Shown here one piece after another: positions 1 through 8,527 of a stretch of 64,000 bases of DNA. The stretch lies in the NCBI RefSeq assembly GCF_020169415.1, contig NZ_JAIULG010000009.1, positions 1 through 64,000 of the forward strand, given 5' to 3'. Positions within the stretch are counted from its first letter, which is position 1. Each line of letters opens with the position of its first letter. The notes under the pieces were generated by a model. The model searched no databases, had not been told where the DNA came from, and saw only the letters and a program-made list of their open reading frames with translations. The position numbers were made by a program, and so were the translations under genes. Source of the DNA: Tsukamurella sp. M9C. Its GTDB lineage: Bacteria; Actinomycetota; Actinomycetes; Mycobacteriales; Mycobacteriaceae.

Positions 1-1243
1 GGCCCGCCCGCTCCCCCAGTTCGACGGTGCCCTCGGCCGCCGTCAGTCCCGCGAGCACGTGCGCGAGCGTCGACTTGCCCGAGCCGGACGGGCCCGTCAC
101 GGCGGTGAGGACGCCGGGCTCGGCCGTGAACTCGGGGCACTCGAGCACGAAGTCGCCGCGCCGCGCGCGGAGCCCGGTCACCCGCACCGGCACGCCGGTC
201 GGCACCAGCCGCGTCCCGTCGGGGCGGGCGTCATCGACAGGCCCGGACAAGGCACCGTCGACCCCGAGACTCCGAACCGGCCGACCGAGCGGCCCCGCCA
301 GCTCGACGAGGCGTTCGGCGCTGATGCGCGCGCCGACGAGGGCGAGCCGGCTCTCGGCGACGTCCTGCACCCGGGGATAGAGGTAACCGAGGTAGCCGGT
401 GAGCGCGATCAGCGCGCCGTAGGTGAGGTTCCCCGTGCGCACGAGCGCGACGCCCGCGACGGAGACGGCGATCAGCGTGAGCGCCTGCGCCGAGCCGAGC
501 ACCCCACCGAAGGTGGCGTGCACCCGCGCCTCGCGCATCCGCGCGCGGAAGAGCGCCGCACCCCGCCGGTGGACCTCGGCCGCCTCCGCGTCCTCCATGC
601 CGTGCAGGCGCGCGAGCTCGACGGTGCCGGTCACCTCCGCGATCACCGTCCCGAGCGCGGAGTGGGCCGCCCGCTCCCGCGCGGTCGCCCGCTCCTGCGC
701 GCCGCGGAAGGCGCGCGCCAGCCCGGTCAGGACCGGCACCGCGACCAGCGCGATCACCGTGAGCTGCCAGCTCAGCCACCACGCCACCGCGACCAACCCG
801 CCGGTCGTCAGTACCGCGACCACGGCCTGCACCACCGAGACCGATAGCGCCGTCTCGAGCACCACGACGTCCTCGGTCAGCCGGACCACCACGTCGCCGG
901 TGGAGAGGCGGTGCACCTCGTCCATCGGCAGCCGCAGGACGCGGGCGAGCACCTCGTCACGCAGGGCGAGGACGGTACCGTCGGCGGCGCGGCAGGTGGC
1001 GAGGGTGCCGGCGTAGGTCAACAGCGCACCCAGGAGGGTCGCGCCGATCCAGGCGGCGACCCCGCGTGCGGCGCCCACGAGCGAGGCGGAGCCGAGGACC
1101 GCGGTGAGAACGTCGGCCATGACCAGCACCGACGCCACCTCGACCAGGGCCGCCGCGACCAACAGCGCCAGGCCACCGACGAGGGATCGTCGGTGGCCCG
1201 GCGTGTGGGCCCACAGCAGCCGCAGCATGTCCGTGGACGTCAT
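1..1243 (-). CDS. ABC exporter, membrane domain plus start of ATPase domain (partial)
   Basis: The first 414 codons of a half-size ABC exporter whose 3' part lies beyond the left edge. About residues 1-300 form the multi-helix exporter membrane domain. The ATPase domain then begins, and the window cuts it soon after Walker A (GPSGSGKST, about residues 384-392). The ATG is chosen because GAGGAG sits 4 bases before it. The stop codon of a 42-codon gene lies only 13 bases upstream, so the two are probably one transcript. The substrate cannot be inferred; lipid, drug and peptide export are all possible. A partner half-transporter may lie outside the window. Confidence 0.85.
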   Translation of the reverse strand, partial: MTSTDMLRLLWAHTPGHRRSLVGGLALLVAAALVEVASVLVMADVLTAVLGSASLVGAARGVAAWIGATLLGALLTYAGTLATCRAADGTVLALRDEVLARVLRLPMDEVHRLSTGDVVVRLTEDVVVLETALSVSVVQAVVAVLTTGGLVAVAWWLSWQLTVIALVAVPVLTGLARAFRGAQERATARERAAHSALGTVIAEVTGTVELARLHGMEDAEAAEVHRRGAALFRARMREARVHATFGGVLGSAQALTLIAVSVAGVALVRTGNLTYGALIALTGYLGYLYPRVQDVAESRLALVGARISAERLVELAGPLGRPVRSLGVDGALSGPVDDARPDGTRLVPTGVPVRVTGLRARRGDFVLECPEFTAEPGVLTAVTGPSGSGKSTLAHVLAGLTAAEGTVELGERAG

Positions 1244-1256
1244 CGGACTCCTCGGG

Positions 1257-1385
1257 TCACTGCCAGACCCAGTCCCAGCGGCGGGCCTGCGGGTTCCAGC
1301 GACGCACGCGGCGGCGCTGGGGCTGCTGCGGCTTCGGCTGTCCCGGTCGCTGTCCCTGACCGTTGCCCTGTCCCGGTGCTGCCAT
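1257..1385 (-). CDS. 42-residue Trp-rich basic peptide upstream of ABC exporter
   Basis: A small gene not recognised as any family. The ATG at 1385 has a good ribosome site (AAGGAG, 8 bases upstream), which is the main reason to believe in it. The product starts with a Gly/Gln/Pro-rich half and ends with an Arg- and Trp-rich tail: RRWNPQARRWDWVWQ holds four Trp in 15 residues. There is no signal peptide, membrane segment or Cys. It ends 13 bases before the exporter start, so co-transcription is likely. It could be a secreted or modified peptide cargo of the exporter, a small regulatory subunit, or a leader peptide. No modifying enzyme is visible, but the left flank is missing. Confidence 0.55.
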   Translation of the reverse strand: MAAPGQGNGQGQRPGQPKPQQPQRRRVRRWNPQARRWDWVWQ

Positions 1386-1510
1386 GTGTTCATCTCCTTG
1401 CGTCGTGGCCTCGTCGGCCGTTCTTTCCGTTGCAAGGACCACTCTCGCGGCTCCGCCTGGGCGGACTCTGCCGCGCGGCTGGCAGTCCCATGGGAGCGCC
1501 GAAGTTACCG

Positions 1511-1565
1511 ACGAGTGTTACTCGTTGGTAGGCGAAAACTGTTGGCGTACCGGCAAGTAACACTT
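1511..1565. promoter_or_regulatory. Two short palindromes upstream of the Phd-type antitoxin gene
   Basis: ACGAGT-gtt-ACTCGT (1511-1525) and AAGT-aac-ACTT (1555-1565) share the core AGT-N3-ACT and have nearly inverse sequence. The second ends 12 bases before the ATG at 1578. Phd/YefM antitoxins repress their own promoters by binding paired palindromes, so these are likely autoregulatory operators. That is inference from position and family. Confidence 0.5.
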
Positions 1566-1577
1566 ACCGTCGGGCCT

Positions 1578-1781
1578 ATGACCAAGACTTTCGCGCACAC
1601 CACCGACCAGACGGTCGCCCAGCTCCTCAACATCGTCGAGGGCGGGGACGACGTGCTGCTCACGCGCGACGGCAAGCCGCTCGCCGTGCTCAGCAAGGCG
1701 CAGCCGACGGCCGTCGCCGTAGGTGACATGCAGACCTTCGACATCCCCGAGACGTTCTACGAGAACCTCGGCGGCGTCTGA
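1578..1781 (+). CDS. Orphan Phd/YefM-type antitoxin-like protein
   Basis: 67 residues. The N-terminal half reads like a Phd/YefM fold: a short strand and helix (about 8-20), then DDVLLTRDGKPLAVLSK, the typical 'v.itr.gkp.avl' hairpin. The C-terminal tail (about 45-67, ending FYENLGGV) would be the disordered toxin-binding segment. No toxin gene follows: the next gene, manA, is convergent after 12 bases. It is therefore either a solitary antitoxin or a stand-alone repressor. No clear Shine-Dalgarno sequence precedes the ATG, so a leaderless mRNA is possible. Two palindromes just upstream suggest autoregulation. Confidence 0.7.
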   Translation: MTKTFAHTTDQTVAQLLNIVEGGDDVLLTRDGKPLAVLSKAQPTAVAVGDMQTFDIPETFYENLGGV

Positions 1782-1793
1782 TCCGTCGGTGAC

Positions 1794-3038
1794 CTAGTGC
1801 CCGCCCACCAGGGTGCGGAAGAACTCCGCCGCCGGTGAGTGGGCCGTCACCACGACGCCCGGATCGGACGCGGCCATCCACAGGCCGCTGCCCGCCGGCA
1901 CGTCGATCGCCCGGCCCGCACTGCGCACCGTCACCGTTCCCTCGGTGACCACCAGCAGCTGCGGGCCGCGTGCGTCCAGCTCCACCGACGCGGCGCGCTT
2001 GAGCGCGGTCCCGTCCAGCCGCACGCGCGAGACCCGGAACTCCGGCGCGGGCGTCGAGAAAACGACCTCCGGGCCGACCGTCGCCGTGCGGGGCGCCAGG
2101 TCCGACGGTGCCCGGGGCGTGAAGTCCAGCACCCGCAGCAGCTCCGGCACGTCGACGTGCTTGGGCGTGAGGCCGCCGCGCAGCACGTTGTCGGAGTTCG
2201 CCATCACCTCGACGGCCGCGCCGCTCACGTAGGCGTGCAGATTGCCCGCCGAGAGGTACAGCGCCTGCCCGGGATCGAGCACGATCCGGTTGAGCAGCAG
2301 CGCCGCCAGCACCCCGGCGTCGTCCGGGTAGCGCTCCCCCAGGGTCAACGCCAACTGCGCCTCGCCCTTGAACTGCTCGGCGCCGCTCTCCAGGTAGCGC
2401 ACGCAGCCCGCTAGGACCGCGGGCACCAGCACCGCCAGCGCGGGCTGCGGCAGCGTGATCCAGGTGGTGACCAGCGCGCGCAGCCCCTGCGAATCCGGCT
2501 GCCCGGCGAGCAGGCCCAGGTAGCTGTCCAGCTCCGGGACCGCCAGCACGCGCAGCAGTTCGACGGTGACCGCCGGGTCGCGGAAGCCGGCGAGCGCCTC
2601 GAACCGGCTCAGCGCGATGACGACCTCGGGCTTGTGCGCGGCGTCGCGGTAGTTCCGCTCGGGGGCGTCGAGCGGGATCCCCGCGGCGTTCTCCCGGGCG
2701 AAGCCCTCCTCGGCCTGCTCCCGCGAGGGATGGGCCTGCAGCGAGAGCGGCTCGTCGGCCGCGAGCACCTTCACCAGGTAGGGCAGGCGGTCGCCGAACT
2801 CGCCGCGGCAGGCGGATCCGAGCTGGCCGTCGAGGTCGGCGCCGATCGCGGACAGCAGATCGCCGTCCGACGCGGTGTCGGCGGCGTCGTACAGCTTGGC
2901 CGGGTCCGCGGGGTGCGCGCCGAACCACAGCTCGGCCTCGGGATGGTTGGACGGCACGTGCCGTCCCTGCATCGTCGCCAGGACCGTCCGCGAGCCCCAG
3001 GCGTACGGCCGGATGACTCCCTCGATCCGCTGCATCAC
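1794..3038 (-). CDS. manA: Mannose-6-phosphate isomerase ManA
   Basis: 414 residues, normal for type I phosphomannose isomerases. It interconverts fructose 6-phosphate and mannose 6-phosphate, feeding GDP-mannose for lipoarabinomannan and mannolipids. Family marks are an N-terminal RPYAWGSRT-like start, the zinc-site segment with QAHPSREQAEEGF (about residue 101-113), HKPEVVIAL, and the later NLHAYVSG with a C-terminal cupin. The start overlaps the stop of the SIS gene upstream (ATGA). The order manB-SIS gene-manA equals Rv3257c-Rv3256c-Rv3255c of M. tuberculosis, which supports the call and one operon. Confidence 0.95.
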   Translation of the reverse strand: MMQRIEGVIRPYAWGSRTVLATMQGRHVPSNHPEAELWFGAHPADPAKLYDAADTASDGDLLSAIGADLDGQLGSACRGEFGDRLPYLVKVLAADEPLSLQAHPSREQAEEGFARENAAGIPLDAPERNYRDAAHKPEVVIALSRFEALAGFRDPAVTVELLRVLAVPELDSYLGLLAGQPDSQGLRALVTTWITLPQPALAVLVPAVLAGCVRYLESGAEQFKGEAQLALTLGERYPDDAGVLAALLLNRIVLDPGQALYLSAGNLHAYVSGAAVEVMANSDNVLRGGLTPKHVDVPELLRVLDFTPRAPSDLAPRTATVGPEVVFSTPAPEFRVSRVRLDGTALKRAASVELDARGPQLLVVTEGTVTVRSAGRAIDVPAGSGLWMAASDPGVVVTAHSPAAEFFRTLVGGH

Positions 3039-4141
3039 GCCTCCCCCGTCAGGCGCCGGTAGACCGACGCGAGATCGAACCGTACCGCCAGCGCCAGGAG
3101 ATCCAGCGCGTCGGCGCGCGGCCCCGTCGTCTCCGGCGCGCGCTCCGCACCCTCGTCGACGGGCAGCGACTCCACGTCGGGCAGGGCGCGCAGCCGCGCC
3201 TCCACCAGGGGCGCGCGCTGCTCCGTGGTCAGGATCAGGACCCGCAACGGCGTCTGCGCCGCCGGGCCGTCGAGGAACGGGTCGTGGAACAGCGGATCCA
3301 CCGCCGCGCCCGTCTCCAGCGCCCCGCCGGACGGCGCGGCCGCCAACTCGGGCGTGGCCAGCTCGACGTCGGCGAGGCCGACCGCCGCGACGACCTGGCC
3401 ACCGAGAGTGAGCGCCTGCGACGCCGCGTGTTCGGCGACGGCGAGGCCCGGCGCGGTGTCGGCGGTGAGCGCGACCCGCCGGCCCGTCATCCGGGCGGCG
3501 AGGCGTTTCGCGGGATTGGACTCGACGTCGCGGTCCGGCGCGCCGCGCACGGCCTCGTCGTCGAGGGTCTCGGCGAGCGTGTGCAGGAAGCCCTCCCCGG
3601 GAGCGTCGCCGCGGTCGGTGCCCGCGAGCCGACCGAGGACGGCGAGCAGCGCGGCGGCGACGCCGACGAAGCCGAACCGCTCCGGCACCCGCAGGCGGGG
3701 CGAAAGGTCGACGGCGCGGCCCGCGGCCGCCTCGGCGACGGGGCCCTCCATCGGGACTGCGACCACGACGACGGCGCCACGGCGCGCGGCGGTGGCGATG
3801 GCCCGGGCGAGCACGAGATCGCCCGCGTCGAAGCCGCAGACGACGACCACGTCGAGCGCGCCCACCCAGGGCGGCAGCTCGGTGGAGCGGACGAGCGGGA
3901 CGTCGAACCGGCCGGCGGTGAGGGCCTCGACGAAACCCGCTGCGGCGGCCGCGGGGCCCGCGCCGCAGACCACGACGACGGCGCGCGGCGTGAGGCCGTC
4001 GAGCTGGGCGAGCGCGCCCTCGTCGACGGCGGTGGCGACGGCGCGCGCCTGCGCGCCCGCGAGTGCGGCGGCGCGCAGATGACCGCCCACGTCGGCCGCG
4101 ATCAGACCCGCCGGATCATCGAGATCGGCAATCTCGGTCAC
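3035..4141 (-). CDS. SIS-domain phosphosugar-isomerase-like protein (Rv3256c family)
   Basis: 368 residues from a GTG chosen because GGAGG lies 5 bases upstream; an in-frame ATG 18 bases earlier lacks a good ribosome site. The protein looks like a two-lobed phosphoglucose-isomerase-type SIS fold: VVVVCGAGPAAAAAGFVEAL in lobe one, a Rossmann-like VVVVCGFDAGD segment, and the second lobe in the C-terminal half. It sits between manB and manA exactly as Rv3256c does. Homologues are annotated only as SIS or TobH-like. A role in mannose phosphate metabolism follows from context, and the reaction is unknown. Confidence 0.8.
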   Translation of the reverse strand: MTEIADLDDPAGLIAADVGGHLRAAALAGAQARAVATAVDEGALAQLDGLTPRAVVVVCGAGPAAAAAGFVEALTAGRFDVPLVRSTELPPWVGALDVVVVCGFDAGDLVLARAIATAARRGAVVVVAVPMEGPVAEAAAGRAVDLSPRLRVPERFGFVGVAAALLAVLGRLAGTDRGDAPGEGFLHTLAETLDDEAVRGAPDRDVESNPAKRLAARMTGRRVALTADTAPGLAVAEHAASQALTLGGQVVAAVGLADVELATPELAAAPSGGALETGAAVDPLFHDPFLDGPAAQTPLRVLILTTEQRAPLVEARLRALPDVESLPVDEGAERAPETTGPRADALDLLALAVRFDLASVYRRLTGEA

Positions 4142-4210
4142 GGCTTCCTCCCGTCCCATCGGCGCCGCGTCCCGTCGGCACCGTTCCGACCGCCGGGGCA
4201 CATCGCGCGA

Positions 4211-5581
4211 TCAGGCACGTACGATCGCCAGGATCCGCTCGGTCAGCGCGCGCACCTCGTCCGTGGTCGCCGCCTCGACGTTCAGCCGGAGCAGCGGCTC
4301 GGTGTTGGAAGCGCGCAGGTTGAACCAGGCGCCCGAATCCAACTGTACCGTCACGCCGTCCAGTTCATCGGTGCTCTGGATTTCGTCTGCGAAAGCATCG
4401 AGTACGGCACGCGTGCGCTCGCCCTGGTCCGCCACCGTCGAGTTGATCTCGCCCGACGCGGCGTACCGGTCGTAGACGCCCATCAGCTCCGACAAGGGCT
4501 TGCTCTGCTCGCCGAGCGCGGCCAGCACGTGCATCGCCGCCAGCATCCCGGAGTCGGCGCCCCAGAACTCGCGGAAGTAGTAGTGCGCGGAGTGCTCGCC
4601 GCCGAAGACGGCGCCCGTCTCGGCCATCTGCGCCTTGATGAAGGAGTGGCCGACGCGGGTACGGACGGGGGTGCCGCCGTTCTCGACGATGATCTCCGGC
4701 ACCGCCTTGGACGTGATCAGGTTGTGGATCACGGTGGCGCCCGGGTTCTTCGCGAGTTCGCGCTCGGCGACGAGGGCCGTCACGGCCGACGGCGAGACCG
4801 GCTCGCCCTTCTCGTCGACGACGAAGCAGCGGTCGGCGTCGCCGTCGAACGCGAGACCGATGTCGGCGCCCTGCTCGACGACGAACTTCTGCAGGTCGAC
4901 GAGGTTCTTCGGGTCCAGCGGGTTGGCCTCGTGGTTCGGGAAGGTGCCGTCCAGCTCGAAGAACAGGGGCCGCACGTCGAGCGCGTCGACGGGGCCGAGC
5001 ACCGAGGGCACGGTGAAGCCGCCCATGCCGTTGCCGGCATCGACGGCGACGCGCAGCGCGCGCGAGCCGGACAGGTCGACGAGCTTCCGGAGGTAGTCGC
5101 CGTACTCGTCGAGCACGTCCCGCTCGGACACGCGGCCCGCGGCACCGTCGTACGACGGGACGCCGTCGGCCACCTGCTGGGTGATCTGCTTCAGCCCGGT
5201 CTCCTGCCCGACGGGCTTGGCGCCGGCGCGGCACAGCTTGATGCCGTTGTAGGCGGCGGGGTTGTGCGAGGCGGTGAACATCGCGCCCGGGCAGTCGAGC
5301 AGGCCGGAGGCGAAGTACAGCTCGTCGGTGGAGGCGAGGCCGATGAGGGTGACGTTCACGCCCTGCGCGGTCACGCCCTCGGCGAAGGCCGCGGACAGCG
5401 ACGGCGACGAGTCGCGCATGTCGTGGCCCACGACGGCGTCGGTCGCGCCCTCGCCGCGGATCAGCGCGCCGAACGCGGCGCCCACGTCGCGGACGAAGGC
5501 CTCGTCGATCTGCTCCCCGACCAGGCCGCGCACGTCGTACGCCTTGATGACAGCCTGCACCGACTCCAGCGCTCGAACCAC
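4211..5581 (-). CDS. manB: Phosphomannomutase/phosphoglucomutase ManB
   Basis: 456 residues. It moves phosphate between C6 and C1 of mannose (and often glucose), supplying mannose 1-phosphate for GDP-mannose. The phosphoserine loop TASHNP (about residues 103-108) is present. DGDADR marks the metal site, GGEHSAHYYF the sugar-binding loop, and RASNTEPLLR the C-terminal phosphate-binding loop. The GTG start is set by AGGAGG 9 bases upstream; an ATG 27 bases earlier would place that ribosome site inside the gene. Synteny with Rv3257c supports the assignment. Confidence 0.95.
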   Translation of the reverse strand: MVRALESVQAVIKAYDVRGLVGEQIDEAFVRDVGAAFGALIRGEGATDAVVGHDMRDSSPSLSAAFAEGVTAQGVNVTLIGLASTDELYFASGLLDCPGAMFTASHNPAAYNGIKLCRAGAKPVGQETGLKQITQQVADGVPSYDGAAGRVSERDVLDEYGDYLRKLVDLSGSRALRVAVDAGNGMGGFTVPSVLGPVDALDVRPLFFELDGTFPNHEANPLDPKNLVDLQKFVVEQGADIGLAFDGDADRCFVVDEKGEPVSPSAVTALVAERELAKNPGATVIHNLITSKAVPEIIVENGGTPVRTRVGHSFIKAQMAETGAVFGGEHSAHYYFREFWGADSGMLAAMHVLAALGEQSKPLSELMGVYDRYAASGEINSTVADQGERTRAVLDAFADEIQSTDELDGVTVQLDSGAWFNLRASNTEPLLRLNVEAATTDEVRALTERILAIVRA

Positions 5582-5708
5582 GCTCGACGACCTCCTGTGA
5601 AACGGCATGCGGAAACCCGGCGGGCTCCGTGCGGACGCCCCACCCTATCGGCAATCAGGGCGCGGACCGGCATTCGGCGCGGGGACGTGACGGCTTCTCT
5701 GGCGACTC

Positions 5709-6194
5709 TCAGTCGACGGGGTCGGGCAGCACCCGCAGGTGGCCGCGGCGACCGGGCCGGGCGGCGTGCTTGGGCGCCGATCCCCCAGGCTGGGCCGAGG
5801 GCGTGACCTGGGGCCCACCGAGGCCGTCGTGGACGGGGCGCATGGCACCGATCGGCGGGAGGGAGCGCAGGGGTCCGTCGGCGGGTTCGGGGGCGTGGCG
5901 CCCCTGGTCCCGGGTGGCGCGTTCGTGGACCGTGTCGGCCAGCGCGGTCAGGTCGTCGTCGAGGGCGGCGTTGCCGACGGAGGCCGCGCTGTACGCGGGC
6001 AGGTTGCGGAGCATCTCCCAGCCGCGCGGCGCGGTCATGCGGGTGGCGTGGAACTCGCAGAGGTCCCAGGAATGGGGTTCGCTGGTGGTCCCCAGGGGGC
6101 CCAACACCGCGATCGACTGGCGGTAGTCGAACGTCAGCGTCGCCACGGCGATGTTCCTGCAGCCGGGGCGGCAGCACTGACGGACGGGGTTCAC
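5709..6194 (-). CDS. DUF3499 family protein, probable zinc-binding
   Basis: 161 residues. The N-terminal part carries a compact Cys/His set (Cys7, Cys8, Cys12, then WDLCEFHATRM with Cys46 and His49) that looks like a small metal site. The C-terminal half (from about residue 100) is Pro/Gly/Arg-rich and probably disordered. It matches the Rv3258c position between manB and the zincin-like gene, and the DUF3499 pattern as I know it. The function is unknown. It is transcribed away from the next gene, leaving about 100 bases for two promoters. Confidence 0.8.
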   Translation of the reverse strand: MNPVRQCCRPGCRNIAVATLTFDYRQSIAVLGPLGTTSEPHSWDLCEFHATRMTAPRGWEMLRNLPAYSAASVGNAALDDDLTALADTVHERATRDQGRHAPEPADGPLRSLPPIGAMRPVHDGLGGPQVTPSAQPGGSAPKHAARPGRRGHLRVLPDPVD

Positions 6195-6295
6195 AGCAAG
6201 AAGGTTAACCCCTGGCTCTGGCGGCGCGCTTCCGACACACCGGACGGGGCCGCGCGGCGGCCGTCTCGGGCCGTTCCACCTAGACTGAGAACACG

Positions 6296-6796
6296 ATGAG
6301 AAGCAGGAGAAGGACGCCCGAGGGCGGCGCGCGGATGCGGCGCCGTGTGTCGCGGGACCGGCGCGGCCACGGGCTGCGCGGGCCGCTGGTGCCCCGCGAT
6401 CTCCCGGCGCACCGGACGCGGGCGCAGGGTTTCGACGAGGTGGTGCTCGACGCCTTCGCGGAGATCGACTCGCTGTGGCACGACAAGCTGTCCGACCTGG
6501 ACATCGCGGTCGACGACGTTCCCGGCATCCTGCCGCACGATCCGGACGCGGTGTCGTGGCCCGCGGAGGTGGAGGCGGACGGCCCGATCCCGTTGGCGCG
6601 CATGGTGCCCGCGGGCATCGACCGCCGCGGCAATCGCACGCGGGCGCGGCTGATCCTGTTCCGCCGCCCGCTGCAGCGTCGCGCGAAGACGGAGGCGGAT
6701 CTACTCGATGAGATCCTCGCGATCCTCGTGCACCAGATCAGCGATTACCTCGGCGTGACCGAAGAGACTCTGCTCGCCGGCCCGGACGCGCTCTGA
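6296..6796 (+). CDS. Zincin-fold metallopeptidase-family protein with degenerate motif (Rv3259 family)
   Basis: 166 residues. The N-terminus is strongly basic (about 30 residues rich in Arg). The folded part begins at AQGFDEVVLDAFAEID and ends with ILVHQISDYLGVTEE. That last segment lies where minimal zincins have HExxH. Here it reads HQISDY, so the general-base Glu and the second zinc His are missing. It may be an inactive or non-hydrolytic relative. Synteny with Rv3259 supports the family. The ATG at 6296 is the first in frame, and a later start (for example at residue 14) is possible. Confidence 0.7.
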   Translation: MRSRRRTPEGGARMRRRVSRDRRGHGLRGPLVPRDLPAHRTRAQGFDEVVLDAFAEIDSLWHDKLSDLDIAVDDVPGILPHDPDAVSWPAEVEADGPIPLARMVPAGIDRRGNRTRARLILFRRPLQRRAKTEADLLDEILAILVHQISDYLGVTEETLLAGPDAL

Positions 6797-6824
6797 ACAG
6801 CAGCGGCCTGGGCTCGACGAACGG

Positions 6825-7151
6825 TCAGATGATGCCGCGCTTGAGCTTCCGGCGCTCACGCTCGGACAGGCCGCCCCAGATGCCGAATCGCTCGTCCTTC
6901 TGGAGGGCGTACTCGAGGCACTCGTTGCGGACCTCGCAGCCCAGGCAGATGCGCTTGGCCTCGCGAGTGGAGCCGCCCTTCTCGGGGAAGAACGCCTCGG
7001 GATCCGTCTGCGAGCACAGTGCGCGGTCCTGCCACTGATCCTCGACGGCCTCGTAGAGTTCCTCGAAACCCGCGGGCACGACACTCAAGTGCGCGCGGCT
7101 GGACCCACCGGAGAAGCTTCCGAACGGTTCACGATGAGCGTCGATCGTCAT
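6825..7151 (-). CDS. whiB2: WhiB-family [4Fe-4S] regulator, WhiB2-like
   Basis: 108 residues. Four cluster ligands are visible: Cys46, then Cys69-x2-Cys72-x5-Cys78. They are followed by the family turn FGIWGGLSERERRKL and a basic C-terminal tail for DNA contact. WhiB2/WhmD controls cell division and septation genes with SigA. The ATG is chosen for GGAGG 8 bases upstream. The gene order with Rv3259, whiB2 (Rv3260c) and fbiA (Rv3261) matches M. tuberculosis. A good promoter lies about 95 bases upstream, so the mRNA has a leader. Confidence 0.92.
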   Translation of the reverse strand: MTIDAHREPFGSFSGGSSRAHLSVVPAGFEELYEAVEDQWQDRALCSQTDPEAFFPEKGGSTREAKRICLGCEVRNECLEYALQKDERFGIWGGLSERERRKLKRGII

Positions 7152-7501
7152 CGGCCCGCCTCCCTCGTTGCTTTCGTGGTGTTCGATGGATTTTCTGTCT
7201 GCATGCCCCGCGCCGGCGAAGAGATCGCCGCACTGAATGACACGGTTGTGATTACACACGTGCAAAGCTGCCACGTCAAGCTGAACCGGGAAATTAGCTA
7301 ATACCACCTGGATGCCCGAATGCGAGCCCTCGACACGTGGTTGAGATGTGATCCGCGTCATATTTCACACGCGCTCGCCGACGCACCACCCGGGCCCGTC
7401 GTGCCTTCGATCATGCCAGGAAGGAGGGCGTCCGCGCGACCTCCTCGAGCACCTCGACCCGTCCCGAGAGCCTCCGCCGGGCGACCACTACCCTCGGAGG
7501 A
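7152..7501. other. 350-base divergent intergenic region, whiB2 / fbiA
   Basis: No credible gene was found here. It holds the whiB2 promoter and leader, a 10-bp palindrome ATTAGCTAAT (7293-7302), and at its right end TACCCT (7489-7494) placed as a -10 box 7 bases before the fbiA GTG. The centre is less GC-rich than the surroundings, as expected for regulatory DNA. Confidence 0.6.
7251..7279 (-). promoter_or_regulatory. Probable sigma-70-type promoter of whiB2
   Basis: Read on the minus strand: TTGACG (7274-7279), a 17-base spacer, then TGTAAT (7251-7256). Transcription would start near 7244 and leave a leader of roughly 93 bases before the whiB2 ATG. Both hexamers match the consensus at five of six positions with ideal spacing. 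Confidence 0.55.
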
Positions 7502-8527
7502 GTGAAGGTGACGGTGCTGGTGGGCGGTGTCGGCGGTGCGCGGTTCCTCGAGGGCGCACGCGAGCGCTTCGGGGTGACGCCGTTCCCGGAGAAGGACGGA
7601 CCGGCCCCCGACGGCGCCGTCGGCGACTCCGTGACCGCCGTGGTGAACGTGGGCGACGACGCCTGGATGCACGGCGTGCGCATCTGCCCCGACCTGGACA
7701 CCTGCATGTACACCCTCGGTGGCGGAATCGACACCGAACGCGGCTGGGGCCACCGCAACGAGACCTGGCACGCCAAGGAGGAGCTCGCGAAGTACGGCGC
7801 CGATCCGGACTGGTTCGGCCTCGGCGACCGCGACCTCGCCACGCACCTCATCCGCACCCAGATGCTCTCCTCCGGATACCCCCTCACGGACGTCACCGCG
7901 GCGCTCTGCAACCGCTGGCAGCCGGGCGTCCGGCTGCTGCCCGCGACCGACGGCCGGCACGAGACGCACGTGGTGGTCGCGGACCCCGACTCCACCGACG
8001 GCGCGAAGAAGGCCATCCACTTCCAGGAGTGGTGGGTGCGGTACCGCGCCGACATCGAGACCTTCGGCTTCGCCCAGGTGGGCGGCGCGGACGGCGGCGG
8101 TTCCGGCAAGGCGCAGGCGTCGCGGGCCGCGATCGCCGCCATCGAGGACGCCGACGTCGTCTTCCTCGCCCCGTCGAACCCGGTCGTGTCGATCGGCGCG
8201 ATCCTCTCCGTCGGCGGGATCCGCGCCGCGCTGCGCACCACGAAGGCCCGGGTCGTCGGCGTCTCCCCCGTGATCGGCGGCGCGCCGCTGCGCGGCATGG
8301 CCGATCGCTGCCTGGACGTGCTCGGCATCGAGACCAGCGCCCAGGCGATCGGCGAGCACTTCGGCGCCCGCAGCGGCAACGGCATCCTCGACGGCTGGCT
8401 CGTCTCGGAGGAGGACGCGGGCGTCGCGATCGACGGCCTGCCCGTCGCGGCGGTGCCGCTGCTCATGAGCTCGCCGCAGGCCACCGCAGCCATGATCGAC
8501 GCCGGCCTCGAGCTGGTGGGCCTGTGA
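7502..8527 (+). CDS. fbiA: 2-phospho-L-lactate (phosphoenolpyruvate) transferase FbiA (CofD)
   Basis: 341 residues. It joins the activated three-carbon phosphate to Fo, giving F420-0 or its dehydro form. The N-terminus [14 protein letters not shown] is the CofD nucleotide-binding start. [26 protein letters not shown] is the typical second motif, and VISGAPL-like [13 protein letters not shown] follows late. GTG is the start. GGAGGA overlaps the region just before it, and TACCCT lies 7 bases upstream, so a leaderless or near-leaderless transcript is plausible. Its end overlaps fbiB (GTGA). Confidence 0.95.
   Translation: MKVTVLVGGVGGARFLEGARERFGVTPFPEKDGPAPDGAVGDSVTAVVNVGDDAWMHGVRICPDLDTCMYTLGGGIDTERGWGHRNETWHAKEELAKYGADPDWFGLGDRDLATHLIRTQMLSSGYPLTDVTAALCNRWQPGVRLLPATDGRHETHVVVADPDSTDGAKKAIHFQEWWVRYRADIETFGFAQVGGADGGGSGKAQASRAAIAAIEDADVVFLAPSNPVVSIGAILSVGGIRAALRTTKARVVGVSPVIGGAPLRGMADRCLDVLGIETSAQAIGEHFGARSGNGILDGWLVSEEDAGVAIDGLPVAAVPLLMSSPQATAAMIDAGLELVGL

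Noticed and set aside
1578-3038. Toxin gene paired with the Phd-type protein
   Set aside because: Searched both strands around 1.3-1.8 kb; only manA and the Trp-rich mini-gene are there, neither toxin-like.
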